From contig JAYSGB010000005.1 in the NCBI GenBank assembly GCA_041913045.1, forward strand, positions 62,001 through 126,000: 64,000 bases of DNA. Reading direction: 5' to 3'. The translations under genes and the position numbers were made by a program. Of the stretch, positions 8,554 through 17,075 are shown piece by piece. Position 1 is the first letter of the stretch. Every line of letters starts with the position of its first letter. The notes beneath the pieces were generated by a model. That model searched no databases, was not told where the DNA came from, and saw only the letters and a list, made by a program, of their open reading frames with translations. Source of the stretch: CAMLOF01 sp041913045 (GTDB lineage Bacteria > Pseudomonadota > Gammaproteobacteria > Burkholderiales > Burkholderiaceae_C).

Positions 8554-9777
8554 ATGAGTTTATTTTCCAAATTTCAACAACGTGCTGATGTACTTGCCAA
8601 GCTGGCGTGCGTTGCACTTTACTTTCTATTTCCTATCTCGGTCGCGGGTGCGAATGTATCCATGCTGGTCGTGTTGGTCGCGGGTCTGCTGGCTGGACAA
8701 TACCGCCAGCGTTGGGAGGCAGTACGAGGCAATCCCGTCGTATGGGCATCACTGGGACTTTACGTGTGGATGATCATTGGCATAGCGTACAGCCCAGCTC
8801 CATGGCCTGATGTGGCGCAGCATCTGGGCAAGTATTTCAAGCTGGTCTTCCTTGTGCTGGTGATGAGCTTGTTGATGGATGTGAAGTGGCGTCGCCGCTG
8901 CTGGAGTGCATTCACTGCGGCCATGTTGTTTACGCTGGCATGCACATATGCCAACATCTGGATCGATCTGCCTTGGTCGCGTACTCAAAACCAAGGTTGG
9001 GGTGTCGATCACACTGTGTTCAAGGACTACATATCCCAAGGGATCATGATGTCGATGTTGGTCCTCATTGCGCTGTCGCAAACTTTGAGCAGTAAGCGGC
9101 CAATGCGATGGCGGTTGGCATGGGCGTGCGTCGCTTTGCTTGCCGTATTGAGCATCACACACCTCTCGTATGGGCGAACCGGTTATGTTGCGCTTGCCGC
9201 TGCACTGGGGGCATTTGCCTTGTTTGCCATGAAGGGGCGCAGCCGCTGGTTGGTCCTTGCGGGGGTTGGCTTGGTAGCCGTTGTTCTTGTGTACTCATCT
9301 GGAGGTCTGCGTGATCGCATTGCTTTGGCTGTGCAGGAAGCGCGTACCAGTCATCAGGAAGACTTGACTTCCATTGGTCAGCGTCTTTACTTCGCCGAAA
9401 AGACGTGGGGCCTCATCCAGGAAAAACCAGTTTTGGGCTGGGGTACTGGGGCGTATCACGAACAGTTCTGCCGGGTTGCAACTACCCCCGTGTGGTGCGA
9501 TGCCGGCAAGTTTCATCCGCATAACCAACTCCTGTTCATCTGGGTTGAGCATGGGTTGATCGGGTTCGGGTTGCTGCTGATTCTGATCCTGCTACCTATC
9601 TTCTGTGTGAGGGGGGCGGCTGGCGGCATTGCCGTTCTAGCCGGAGGATTTTCGGGGATATTCTTGGTGGGTAGTGTGACCCACGCCTCGCTGTGGCTGT
9701 CCACGGAAAGTCACTTCTACACCCTGATGCAGGTTTTGGTTGGGTTGTTGGTTTATGCACACCCGCGCAAGGTCTAA
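8554..9777 (+). CDS. O-antigen ligase / polymerase family membrane protein
   Basis: 407 residues, about ten to eleven transmembrane helices, with the Wzy_C pattern of a large periplasmic loop between late helices (residues about 240-325, containing RLYFAEKTWGLIQEKPVLGWGTGAYHEQF and FHPHNQLLFIWVEHGL). The GWGTG and H-N-x-x-L elements are shared by WaaL-like O-antigen ligases. It would join O-antigen or another undecaprenyl-linked glycan to lipid A-core on the periplasmic side. ATG 8554 is preceded by GGTGGTGG; in-frame TTG/GTG codons just upstream are alternatives. It stands last in the LPS gene run. Confidence 0.82.
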   Translation: MSLFSKFQQRADVLAKLACVALYFLFPISVAGANVSMLVVLVAGLLAGQYRQRWEAVRGNPVVWASLGLYVWMIIGIAYSPAPWPDVAQHLGKYFKLVFLVLVMSLLMDVKWRRRCWSAFTAAMLFTLACTYANIWIDLPWSRTQNQGWGVDHTVFKDYISQGIMMSMLVLIALSQTLSSKRPMRWRLAWACVALLAVLSITHLSYGRTGYVALAAALGAFALFAMKGRSRWLVLAGVGLVAVVLVYSSGGLRDRIALAVQEARTSHQEDLTSIGQRLYFAEKTWGLIQEKPVLGWGTGAYHEQFCRVATTPVWCDAGKFHPHNQLLFIWVEHGLIGFGLLLILILLPIFCVRGAAGGIAVLAGGFSGIFLVGSVTHASLWLSTESHFYTLMQVLVGLLVYAHPRKV

Positions 9778-9878
9778 CACAGTAGCCCGTTACCGCTCCT
9801 TGCATTCGGCTGGCAGTGCAAGGCGCGCACGGCATACTGGATCGACTAAAATCTAACAAAAAGTAAGCGGAGGAAGTC

Positions 9879-10229
9879 ATGCATTGGTATCTAGTTCATA
9901 CCAAACCCAGGCAAGAAAAGTGCGCGCTGGAGAACCTTGAGCGGCAGGGTTTTCAGTGCTATCTGCCTACATTTTCAGCCGAAAAACTCCGTCGCGGTGT
10001 TATTGTGGTTGCAGATGAGGTCTTGTTCCCGCGTTACCTTTTCATTCGGCTAGGTCTGGGCGTGTCTACCCAAAGCTGGGCGCCTATGGCCTTGAACGTC
10101 AACGACATTGGTGTGATTCGGCAAATGCTGCAGCAACTGGTTGCCGGTTACGTGCCTAATGGCGAAATCGTTGACTGGGTTTACCTGGAACAGGAAGCCG
10201 AAGCCAAGGTCGTGGGCTCAGGGGGTTGA
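9879..10229 (+). CDS. RfaH/NusG-like protein, NGN domain only
   Basis: 116 residues. The start (MHWYLVHTKPRQEKCALENLERQGFQCYLPTF) and FPRYLFIRL are typical of the RfaH branch of NusG paralogues, whose NGN domain binds RNA polymerase and prevents pausing on LPS and other surface-polysaccharide operons. RfaH is about 160 residues with a C-terminal KOW domain; here the frame ends right after the NGN domain and residues from about 70 onward do not align well. No KOW-like sequence continues in another frame before the tolC gene. A good GGAGGAAG site precedes the ATG. It may be a truncated or diverged paralogue linked to the LPS genes. Confidence 0.7.
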   Translation: MHWYLVHTKPRQEKCALENLERQGFQCYLPTFSAEKLRRGVIVVADEVLFPRYLFIRLGLGVSTQSWAPMALNVNDIGVIRQMLQQLVAGYVPNGEIVDWVYLEQEAEAKVVGSGG

Positions 10230-10238
10230 AGCCCCCTG
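10219..10238. terminator. Hairpin between convergent rfaH-like and tolC genes
   Basis: A 7-bp GC stem (CAGGGGG / CCCCCTG) with a 6-nt loop overlaps the stop of the rfaH-like gene. Neither strand has a T run, so it is a weak terminator candidate. Confidence 0.35.
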
Positions 10239-10247
10239 CAAGCAAGC

Positions 10248-11594
10248 TCAAGGCGCCAACAGCGCATCAATCGGCTTCAGGTCCTCTGCCCCCAGTGCCC
10301 CGCTGGCTTGCTTGAGCCGCAGGTTGCCCACCAGCACGTCGTACCGGGCCTTGGCCAGGTTGGCCTTGGTCTGGAACAGTTGGCTCTGGGCATTCAACAC
10401 GTCGATGTTGATGCGTACACCCACCTGGTAGCCCACCTGGTTGGCTTCCAGGGCACTTTGGCTGGAAGCTTCTGCAGCCTCCAGCGCCTTGACCTGCCCC
10501 ATGCCGGACACCACGCCAAAATAGGCCGTGCGCGTGGCTTGCGCCGTGCCGCGCTTGGCGGCTTCCAGGTCGGTACGGGCCTTGTCCTGCAGGGCCAGGG
10601 TCTCGGCAATGCGGTTTTGTACCGCACCGCCGGTGTAAAGCGGCAGGTTGAACTGCACGCCAACCGTGGCGGTGTTGTTGCGGGCGTAAGGGAAGGGGGG
10701 TGACGACCCTGCGCCGCGCGCCATTTGGTATTGGGCCGTGGCGTCCACCGTGGGGCCTTTGGCGGCTTCTGCCTTGCGGGTTTCCAACTGGGCAATTTCC
10801 AGCCCGGCGCTGGCCTGGCGCACCAGCGGGTGTTCCGCTTCGGCGCGGTTCACCCAGGTGTTCAGATCGGTCGGTTGAAGCTCTGGCAGATTTTTGCCCT
10901 GTGCCAGGCGCCAGGGGGTGGTGCCAACACGGCCCACCAACTGGTCAAGCGCCAGCTTTTTCACGCGCAGGTCGTTTTCAGCAGCAATTTCGCGGGCAAT
11001 CACCAGGTCGAACTGGGCCTGGGCTTCGCGGGTGTCGGTGATGGTGCTGGTGCCAACTTCAAAGTTGCGCTTGGCGGCGGCCAACTGCTGTTCCACTGCC
11101 GACTTTTGCGCTTTCACGAAGGTCAGGTTGTCTTCCGCTGCCAGAACGTTGAAGTACGCGTCTGCCAGCCGAACAATGAGTGCCTGTTCCGCGTTTTGCA
11201 GCTGTGCCTCGGCAGCCTGCAACGACTTCTGGGCCTGCTCTACAGCCACGCGGTTGGCTGGGCGGTACAGCGGTTGGCTGGCAGAAAGGGCTGCGCTTTG
11301 CGCGTTGCGGGTGCGGTCAAACCCTGCAACATCACTGTCTATGCTGGACCAGTTGGCCCCAGCGGAGAGCGCCACATTGGGCCGCACGCCTGCGTAAGCC
11401 TGCTCAGCCTTGGCCTGGTCAGCCTCGTACTGGGAGCGGGCAGACAGGTAGGTGGCGTCGTACGCCTTGGCTGCTTCGTAAAGCGTTTGCAGGTTTTGCG
11501 CCTGTGCAGGCAAAGCCATGAATGAAGCCACGGCAGCCCATGCCAGGGCGTGGCGCTGGAACACGGAAGCAGAGGAGGCGTGGCGTTTGGTCAT
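10248..11594 (-). CDS. tolC: TolC-family outer-membrane efflux channel
   Basis: 448 residues with a signal peptide (basic MTKRH start, hydrophobic core, cleavage after ALPAQA). Two internal repeats of long coiled-coil helices and short beta segments follow, as in TolC: LYEAAKAYDATYLSARSQYEAD in the first and AYFGVVSGMGQVKALEAAEAS in the second. The trimer forms the outer-membrane duct for type I secretion and RND/MFS efflux. The start was set at ATG 11594, where homology and the signal peptide begin; the frame is open upstream. It lies downstream of pcm and the rhodanese gene on the same strand. Confidence 0.92.
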   Translation of the reverse strand: MTKRHASSASVFQRHALAWAAVASFMALPAQAQNLQTLYEAAKAYDATYLSARSQYEADQAKAEQAYAGVRPNVALSAGANWSSIDSDVAGFDRTRNAQSAALSASQPLYRPANRVAVEQAQKSLQAAEAQLQNAEQALIVRLADAYFNVLAAEDNLTFVKAQKSAVEQQLAAAKRNFEVGTSTITDTREAQAQFDLVIAREIAAENDLRVKKLALDQLVGRVGTTPWRLAQGKNLPELQPTDLNTWVNRAEAEHPLVRQASAGLEIAQLETRKAEAAKGPTVDATAQYQMARGAGSSPPFPYARNNTATVGVQFNLPLYTGGAVQNRIAETLALQDKARTDLEAAKRGTAQATRTAYFGVVSGMGQVKALEAAEASSQSALEANQVGYQVGVRINIDVLNAQSQLFQTKANLAKARYDVLVGNLRLKQASGALGAEDLKPIDALLAP

Positions 11595-11617
11595 GGTTGG
11601 GCCTGAGTGTGTGTTGA

Positions 11618-11968
11618 TCAGTAACGCGGGACAGATGGGTCCACCTCGTGTGACCAGGCGTCGATACCCCCGTGGATATTCACCACGTTGTCGTAACCCT
11701 GGTTCTTGAGGAAGTAGGCCACTTGGGCGCTGCGCCCGCCGTGATGGCACAGACAGGCAATGTGCTGGTCCCGGGGCAGTTCCTGCAGGCGTGCAGGAAT
11801 GCTGCTCATGGGCATGTGCACCAGCTCAAAGCCCTGTGCCTTCACGCAAGCGGTCTGCACCTCCCAGGGTTCACGAACGTCCAGCACCAAGGGCAGGCGT
11901 TGGTCATCGTCACTTTTGCAATCTTGCAGCCAATCGGGCAGCTGAGAGGGGCGGATGCTTGTGATCAT
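11618..11968 (-). CDS. Rhodanese-like domain protein (single domain)
   Basis: 116 residues. LVLDVREPWEV and the active-site loop CLCHHGGRSAQVAYFL, in which cysteine begins a six-residue C-H-H-G-G-R loop, identify a GlpE/PspE-type single-domain sulfurtransferase that carries persulfide sulfur. No signal peptide, so it is cytoplasmic. It lies between pcm (14 bp upstream) and tolC (23 bp downstream) on the same strand. The pcm-rhodanese-tolC arrangement is common in Burkholderiales; no functional link is evident. Confidence 0.88.
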   Translation of the reverse strand: MITSIRPSQLPDWLQDCKSDDDQRLPLVLDVREPWEVQTACVKAQGFELVHMPMSSIPARLQELPRDQHIACLCHHGGRSAQVAYFLKNQGYDNVVNIHGGIDAWSHEVDPSVPRY

Positions 11969-11982
11969 CTCTGGCTCCAGGG

Positions 11983-12681
11983 TCAGAACTGGAAGCGGGA
12001 GGGTTCGGGCACGTTCTGCAGCCGGGGGGCAACGGTGTCCCAGGGCTGTTCGGTGTGGAACGTGGCGGGGCCCACACGGCGCACGATGGTCGCGCGCATC
12101 ACGGGTTCGTGGCCCACAACGGTCCACAGGCGGCCACCAGTCTTCAACAACTCCAGCAGGTCGGCAGGCACTTCAGCCACCGAGCCGCTGAGGATGATGG
12201 CGTCGTAAGGTGCGGCGCTGGCGCATGCGGCAAAGCGGTGCGCAGCGGCGTCGGTTTCCTTCACTTCAACGTTGGTAATGCCGGCACGCTGCAGGTTTTC
12301 GCGGGCCTGGCGTGCCAGTACGGGGTCGATTTCCAGGCTGAGCACGCGCGCGCACAACTTGGACATCAGCGCGGCCATGTAGCCCGAGCCGGTGCCAATT
12401 TCCAGAACGTTGTCGGTGCGTTGCAGTGCCAGGTCTTGCAGGGCGCGCGCCTCCACCTTGGGGGCGAGCATGCACTGGCCTTCACGGGCAGGGGTGGACA
12501 GGGGAATTTCCATGTCCGCCAGTGCCATGCTTTGGTAAGCGGCGGGCACAAATTGCTCGCGCTTGAGTTCGCCCAGCAGTGCGAGAACGTCAGGATCCAG
12601 CACCTCCCAGGGGCGGATCTGCTGCTCGATCATGTTGAAGCGGGCCTTCTCGAAGTCGAAGGAGGGGGTGCCAGTGCTCAT
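11983..12681 (-). CDS. pcm: Protein-L-isoaspartate O-methyltransferase
   Basis: 232 residues, with the class I SAM-binding motif DNVLEIGTGSGYMAALMSKL and the downstream LSLEIDPVLARQARENL. The family motif normally reading VGDG is replaced around KETDAA. The N-terminal MIEQQIRPWEVLDPDVL and EIPLSTPAREGQCMLAPKVEARALQ match the PCMT fold that binds isoaspartyl peptides. The C-terminal third (VVGHEPVMRATIVRRVG) is the variant form seen in many betaproteobacterial paralogues, so its substrate is less certain than for E. coli Pcm. It is the first gene of the pcm-rhodanese-tolC transcription unit. Confidence 0.83.
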   Translation of the reverse strand: MSTGTPSFDFEKARFNMIEQQIRPWEVLDPDVLALLGELKREQFVPAAYQSMALADMEIPLSTPAREGQCMLAPKVEARALQDLALQRTDNVLEIGTGSGYMAALMSKLCARVLSLEIDPVLARQARENLQRAGITNVEVKETDAAAHRFAACASAAPYDAIILSGSVAEVPADLLELLKTGGRLWTVVGHEPVMRATIVRRVGPATFHTEQPWDTVAPRLQNVPEPSRFQF

Positions 12682-12720
12682 AAATACTCCGGTGGGTATA
12701 TTAGCCGATTCTTCATCATT

Positions 12721-13389
12721 TTACTTAACGGCGGTTATGGCACTTCCCCCGCCAGCCTGGAGCAAGCCGCCCAGCACCAGTTGAACCTGCGTTTCGATGA
12801 AGGTCTCGGGGTCGATGGGCTGGGTGCTGGCCACGCAGGGTGCCATGGAGTGTTTCCAGAGCATCAGGAACATCATGGGCGATATGAGCGCGTAAATGCC
12901 GTAGTCAAGATCAATGGGACGGAACTCGCCACGGTCTATGCCGCGCTGCAAAATGCGCTTGAGCAGCAGGTTCCCGGGCTGGATGACCTCTTGCTCGTAG
13001 AAGGCGGCAATTTCGGGAAAGTGTGCGGCCTCCGTCATGACCAGCTTGGTAATGCCAGACAGCCGCGTGGCGCCCAGCCGTTGCCACCACTGGTGCAGGC
13101 TGTAGCGCACCATTTCTGCGGTGGTGCCTGGGAAGCCTTCGAATTCGGCTTGCCATTCTGCAAACAGGCCGGAAAGGTTCTCGCGCACCACGGCCTTGAA
13201 CAGTTCTTCCTTGCTGGGAAAGTACAAGAACAACGTACCTTTGGAAACGCCCGCGCGCTTGGCCACCTCCTCCACGCGGGTGGCGGCAAAACCTTTTTCA
13301 ACGAACAGATCGAGCGCTGCGTCAAGCAGCTCACCAGGGCGAGCTTCCTTGCGGCGGGCACGTTTCGCGGGAGGGTTAGAGGCTTCCAT
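12721..13389 (-). CDS. TetR/AcrR-family transcriptional regulator
   Basis: 222 residues. The N-terminal DNA-binding domain has the TetR helix-turn-helix: LLDAALDLFVEKGFAATRVEEVAKRAGVSKGTLFLYFPSKEELF. The C-terminal ligand domain (about 90-215) resembles the TetR_C groups that sense hydrophobic compounds, but the ligand is unknown. It is divergent from msrA. A GGTTAT-TAAT-ATAACC inverted repeat 15 bp upstream of its ATG is a likely autoregulatory operator. Confidence 0.88.
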   Translation of the reverse strand: MEASNPPAKRARRKEARPGELLDAALDLFVEKGFAATRVEEVAKRAGVSKGTLFLYFPSKEELFKAVVRENLSGLFAEWQAEFEGFPGTTAEMVRYSLHQWWQRLGATRLSGITKLVMTEAAHFPEIAAFYEQEVIQPGNLLLKRILQRGIDRGEFRPIDLDYGIYALISPMMFLMLWKHSMAPCVASTQPIDPETFIETQVQLVLGGLLQAGGGSAITAVK

Positions 13390-13404
13390 AATTACTGACC
13401 AACG

Positions 13405-13420
13405 GGTTATTAATATAACC
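13405..13420. promoter_or_regulatory. Candidate TetR operator
   Basis: A perfect inverted repeat with 6-bp arms (GGTTAT / ATAACC) and a 4-bp spacer lies in the 104-bp space between the divergent tetR-like and msrA genes, a typical position for autoregulation and possible control of msrA. Confidence 0.5.
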
Positions 13421-13493
13421 GGGAATGCCCCCGGCGTCGATAGATGGCATCATCTTTCAAAAGGCTCAAGGCCGGGCATACAGGAGTTTGACG

Positions 13494-14030
13494 ATGAGCA
13501 ATTTGGCTGTAGTGGCATTGGGTGGCGGGTGCTTCTGGTGCACCGAGGCGGTTTTTGTGCGGGTCAAGGGGGTGGTGGACGTGGAGTCTGGCTACTGCAA
13601 CGGGCAGCACCCCAACCCCAGCTACGAAGACGTGTGCACTGGCACCACGGGGCATGCCGAGGTGGTGCGCCTGACCTACGACCCTGCGGTGATAGGTTTG
13701 AAGCAAATGCTGCAAATATTCTTTGCCGTGCACGACCCTACCACGCTGAACCGCCAGGGCCATGACGTGGGTACGCAATACCGCAGCGGCGTGTACTTTA
13801 CTGAGCCGGACCAGCAGACTGTGGCTCGCGAACTGATTGCGGAGTTGGAGGCTGAGCAGGTTTTTGACGCTCCCATCGTCACGGAAGTTGCGCCTTTGAG
13901 CAACTATCACGCTGCCGAGGAATACCATCAGGACTTCTTCGAGAAGAACCCCTACCAAGGCTATTGCCTGGCAGTGGCAGCACCCAAGGTGGTGAAGTTG
14001 AAGAAGGTCTTCGCCGATTGGGTGAAATGA
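13494..14030 (+). CDS. msrA: Peptide-methionine (S)-S-oxide reductase
   Basis: 178 residues. The catalytic GGGCFWC (Cys13) opens the domain. GYCNGQHPNPSYEDVCTGTTGHAEVV and FFAVHDPTTLNRQGHDVGTQYRS are signature segments, with EYHQDFFEKNPYQGYC at the end supplying a possible resolving cysteine. It repairs oxidised methionine in cytosolic proteins. ATG 13494 is preceded by CAGGAG; the open frame extends upstream without homology. Confidence 0.95.
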   Translation: MSNLAVVALGGGCFWCTEAVFVRVKGVVDVESGYCNGQHPNPSYEDVCTGTTGHAEVVRLTYDPAVIGLKQMLQIFFAVHDPTTLNRQGHDVGTQYRSGVYFTEPDQQTVARELIAELEAEQVFDAPIVTEVAPLSNYHAAEEYHQDFFEKNPYQGYCLAVAAPKVVKLKKVFADWVK

Positions 14031-14059
14031 GGCTGGCCCGCCAAGGCTAAGATCGCGGG

Positions 14060-15019
14060 GTGAACTTTGCCAGCCACCCCGTCTTTGTATCGCTCGCCCC
14101 AGTCTTTTTGCTGATTGCCGCAGGCTTCGTGGCCGGGCGCCGCGAATGGATTCGCGCAGATGCGGTGAAAGACCTTTCCAACCTGGTCTTTCTGCTGCTC
14201 ATTCCCGCCTTGCTGTTCCGCACCATGAGCAATGTGCATGTGGAGCAGCTCGACTTGCGACCCTTGGCTGCCTATTTTTTGGCGGCGCTGGCCTTGCTGG
14301 GTGTATCCATGGCCTTGCGCGGCTTCAACTGCCGCAGTGTGGTGCTGGGGCTGGCTGGCGTGTTTTCCAACATGGTGATGATCGGGATCACCCTGATTGG
14401 GCTGGCTTACGGGCAGCAAGGGCTGGTGACGCTGTTGACACTCGTGTCAGTGCACGCACTCATTCTGCTCACGGTGGGCTCGATCGTTCTGGAATTGGCT
14501 GCTGCCCGCGCAGCCCGCCAAAGTGGTGGCGAGGCGCCACACGTGTTGGCCACGGCGTGGTCTGCTTTCAAAGGCTCGTTGATTCATCCGATCCCGCTGC
14601 CCATCATGTGCGGGCTGCTGTTTGCGCAGACGGGCTGGGCGCTGCCGGGCGTGGTGGACAAGCCCTTGCAACTGCTGGGCAATGCGTTCGGGCCGTTGTC
14701 GCTGGTGTTGGTGGGGGTGAGCTTGGCGCGTACACCGATGGCGGGCCACTGGCGCCCCGCGCTGGTGGTGACCCTTTCCAAAAACCTGGTGCTGCCGTTG
14801 CTGGTGGGCCTGAGCGCATGGGCGTTTGGCATCACCGGGTTGCAGCTCGCTGTGATGGTGGTCGCTGCGGGGTTGCCCATCGGGGCCAACGTATTCTTGT
14901 TCGCCCAGCGTTACAACGTGGTGCAGGATCTCACCACCGCGTCCATGGGCGTGTCCACGGTGGTGTCACTGTTCACCCTCAGCCTGCTCATGGTCGTCAT
15001 GTCCTGGCTGGGGGCTTGA
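14060..15019 (+). CDS. AEC-family auxin-efflux-type transporter
   Basis: 319 residues with a GTG start. Ten hydrophobic segments in two five-helix halves: the first begins VSLAPVFLLIAAGFVAGRR and has LSNLVFLLLIPALLFRTM; the second begins PIPLPIMCGLLFAQTGWALP and has the family motif GLPIGANVFLFAQRYN. Members export organic anions such as malate, or amino acids. It sits 29 bp after msrA on the same strand and converges with the TM2 gene. Substrate unknown. Confidence 0.85.
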   Translation: MNFASHPVFVSLAPVFLLIAAGFVAGRREWIRADAVKDLSNLVFLLLIPALLFRTMSNVHVEQLDLRPLAAYFLAALALLGVSMALRGFNCRSVVLGLAGVFSNMVMIGITLIGLAYGQQGLVTLLTLVSVHALILLTVGSIVLELAAARAARQSGGEAPHVLATAWSAFKGSLIHPIPLPIMCGLLFAQTGWALPGVVDKPLQLLGNAFGPLSLVLVGVSLARTPMAGHWRPALVVTLSKNLVLPLLVGLSAWAFGITGLQLAVMVVAAGLPIGANVFLFAQRYNVVQDLTTASMGVSTVVSLFTLSLLMVVMSWLGA

Positions 15020-15025
15020 GCGCGC

Positions 15026-15523
15026 TCACTGGCTGATTTTCAAGCCTTCTTGCACCTGGTATTCAAAGTAGCGCTGGAAGCTGAACACCACACCCGACAT
15101 GAGCGCAATGGCGCCGAACATGAGCGCAAACACCACGGCACCAATCGTGAACCAGTTGGTGTGGCCGGGCGTGGCGTCTGCAGCCAGGCTGGGGTTGTGG
15201 CGGGCGTTCCAGCGTTCCTTGTCGGTGAGTGCGTACAAGATCGCCATGAGGCAGGTGTACGCGATGAAGAAGCCCAGGATCGGCAGCAGGATCCACGAGA
15301 GCTGGTCGTCCTGGCCCAAGGTGTTTACGCGCTCTATGCCCCACAGGCCAATGGCCGTGGGAATGGGGTGGAGCCAAGCCCACAGGTCGCCCGGCCCGTA
15401 AAGGTACAGGCGGTGCAGGCCCAGAGGGCCGCCCAGGAAGGCGAGCCAGGCGGCAATGGTCTTGTTCTTCACGCGGGTGTGCGGCAATGCGGTGGTGGTG
15501 TCCATGCGTGGCTGTGTGTTCAT
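15026..15523 (-). CDS. TM2-domain membrane protein
   Basis: 165 residues. The N-terminal half has the TM2 pattern: a basic segment (KNKTIAAWLAFLGGPLGLHRLYL) with the conserved glycines, histidine and arginine, followed by hydrophobic helices around 60-110 and a fourth near 125-150. Function of the family is unknown. Its start overlaps the stop of the GNAT gene (4-nt ATGA), so the two are translationally coupled. Confidence 0.75.
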   Translation of the reverse strand: MNTQPRMDTTTALPHTRVKNKTIAAWLAFLGGPLGLHRLYLYGPGDLWAWLHPIPTAIGLWGIERVNTLGQDDQLSWILLPILGFFIAYTCLMAILYALTDKERWNARHNPSLAADATPGHTNWFTIGAVVFALMFGAIALMSGVVFSFQRYFEYQVQEGLKISQ

Positions 15524-16059
15524 TCGCCGGAAAGTTCCGCGACCGGGGCGGTGCTGTCGCCCAGTCCAATGGTCTTGTCCATCAGAACAATGTCCAGCCA
15601 GCGCCCGAATTTCCAGCCGCAGGATTTGACCACGCCCACGTCTTGAAAGCCCAGTGCGCGGTGCAGGCCCACCGATCCTGCATTCGCGGAGTCACCAATC
15701 ACCGCCATGACCTTGCGCACGCCAACAGCCTCGCAGCGTGCCAGGAATTCGCTGAGCAGCGCGCGGCCCAGCCCCTTGCCTTGCTGGCCGGGGGCCAGGT
15801 AGATGGAGTCTTCCACCGAATAGCGGTAGGCGGCGCGCGGTTTGAACCAGTTGCCGTACACGTAGCCAACCACTTCGCTGTTGTCTTCCGCGACCAGGTA
15901 GGGCAGACCTTTGGAGATCACGTCTGCCCGGCGGGTGGCCATGTCGGCCTCGGACGGTGGTTCTGTTTCAAAGGTGCCGGTGCCGTTGAGCACGTGGTGC
16001 GCGTAGATGCTGGTGATGGCAGGAACGTCTGCGTCAGTGCTGGGGCGGATGAGAATCAT
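15520..16059 (-). CDS. GNAT-family N-acetyltransferase (phosphinothricin-acetyltransferase-like)
   Basis: 179 residues. IRPSTDADVPAITSIYAHHV and GTGTFETEPPS are the start of the PAT/YncA subgroup; the acetyl-CoA loop is LAPGQQGKGLGRALL (Q-x-x-G-x-G/A) and NAGSVGLHRALGFQDVG closes the fold. Substrates in this group are amino-acid analogues such as phosphinothricin or methionine sulfoximine; the real one is unknown. The start codon overlaps the -35 region of the divergent rpsP promoter. Confidence 0.87.
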   Translation of the reverse strand: MILIRPSTDADVPAITSIYAHHVLNGTGTFETEPPSEADMATRRADVISKGLPYLVAEDNSEVVGYVYGNWFKPRAAYRYSVEDSIYLAPGQQGKGLGRALLSEFLARCEAVGVRKVMAVIGDSANAGSVGLHRALGFQDVGVVKSCGWKFGRWLDIVLMDKTIGLGDSTAPVAELSGE

Positions 16060-16087
16060 GACAGGAGGTGCGTGGTCTGGTTATAAT
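16058..16087 (+). promoter_or_regulatory. Sigma-70 promoter of the rpsP-rimM-trmD operon
   Basis: ATGACA (16058-16063, 5/6 to consensus) and a perfect TATAAT (16082-16087) are 18 bp apart, about 90 bp upstream of the rpsP start. Confidence 0.7.
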
Positions 16088-16176
16088 GAAAAGCTTTGCA
16101 ACGTTTCGCTGGCCGGGTGGTCAGTCGTGTGTCTCAAGCGTTGCGAAACTTTGTACTACCACCCGAAGGATAAATC

Positions 16177-16437
16177 ATGGTCGTCATTCGACTCTCCCGC
16201 GGCGGCGCCAAGGCCCGTCCGTTCTACAACATCGTTGTTGCAGACAAGCGCAACCGCCGCGACGGCCGCTTCATCGAGCGCATCGGTTTCTACAACCCCC
16301 TGGCCAAGGGTGGTGAAGAGCCCCTGCGCATTGCCCAAGACCGCCTGACCTACTGGATGGGCGTGGGTGCACAGCCTTCCGAGACTGTTGAGCGCCTGAT
16401 CAAGCAGGTCGCCAAGGCTGCCCCGGCTGCTGCCTGA
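16177..16437 (+). CDS. rpsP: 30S ribosomal protein S16
   Basis: 86 residues; MVVIRLSRGGAKARPFYNIV and RDGRFIERIGFYNPLAK are diagnostic. It helps assemble the 5' domain of 16S rRNA. The gene begins the conserved rpsP-rimM-trmD-rplS cluster, is preceded by GAAGGA, and follows a strong promoter at 16058-16087. Confidence 0.98.
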   Translation: MVVIRLSRGGAKARPFYNIVVADKRNRRDGRFIERIGFYNPLAKGGEEPLRIAQDRLTYWMGVGAQPSETVERLIKQVAKAAPAAA

Positions 16438-16453
16438 ACGGGCTACTGCTCGC

Positions 16454-17038
16454 ATGGCTGCCGTGCCCGGCCTGGAACCAGCGCCTTTACCGCTTGACGC
16501 GGTAGAGGTGGGCCGGGTGCAGGAAGCCTGGGGCATCAAGGGGTGGGTGCGCGTGCATTCGCACAGTGCCGACCCCGAGGTGCTCTTTCAAGTCAAACGC
16601 TGGTACCTTTCTCCGCCGCAAGGGCGTTACGCCCGTGGCTTTGACGCTTTCACTGGCAGCGTGGCATTGGCCACCGCAGAAGTGAAAACGCATGCCGATG
16701 GCATTGTTGCCCGGCTGGAGCCGGTGGCAGACCGCAATGCCGCTGAAGCTCTGAAAGGTGCGCGCATATTCGTGTCGCGTGCCGACTTCCCGCCCCCCAG
16801 CAGCCCCGACGAGTATTACTGGGTCGACCTGATCGGCCTGGATGTGCTGAACCGTGAAGGCGTTCATCTGGGTGTGGTGCACGATCTGTTGCCCACTGGG
16901 CCGCATTCCGTGCTGTGCCTTGAGTACACCGACGGCGACAAGACGCTGGAGCGGATGATTCCGTTCGTGTCGGTTTACGTGGACCAGGTGGATGTGCCGG
17001 GCAAGCGCATCACCGTGGACTGGCAACCCGATTACTGA
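16454..17038 (+). CDS. rimM: 16S rRNA processing / ribosome maturation factor
   Basis: 194 residues with an N-terminal RimM barrel (VEVGRVQEAWGIKGWVRVHS) and a C-terminal PRC-barrel (EYYWVDLIGLDVLNREGVHLG ... IPFVSVYVDQVDVPGKRITVDW). RimM binds S19 in the 30S head during maturation. It lies 16 bp after rpsP and 37 bp before trmD. Confidence 0.95.
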   Translation: MAAVPGLEPAPLPLDAVEVGRVQEAWGIKGWVRVHSHSADPEVLFQVKRWYLSPPQGRYARGFDAFTGSVALATAEVKTHADGIVARLEPVADRNAAEALKGARIFVSRADFPPPSSPDEYYWVDLIGLDVLNREGVHLGVVHDLLPTGPHSVLCLEYTDGDKTLERMIPFVSVYVDQVDVPGKRITVDWQPDY

Positions 17039-17075
17039 AGCGCCGGGCCCCGCTGAGCGAACGAGGGCGCCACTC

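Noticed and set aside
9800..9826. Terminator after the O-antigen-ligase-like gene
   Set aside because: CCTTGCA/TGCAAGG can pair, but the loop is long and no T run follows.
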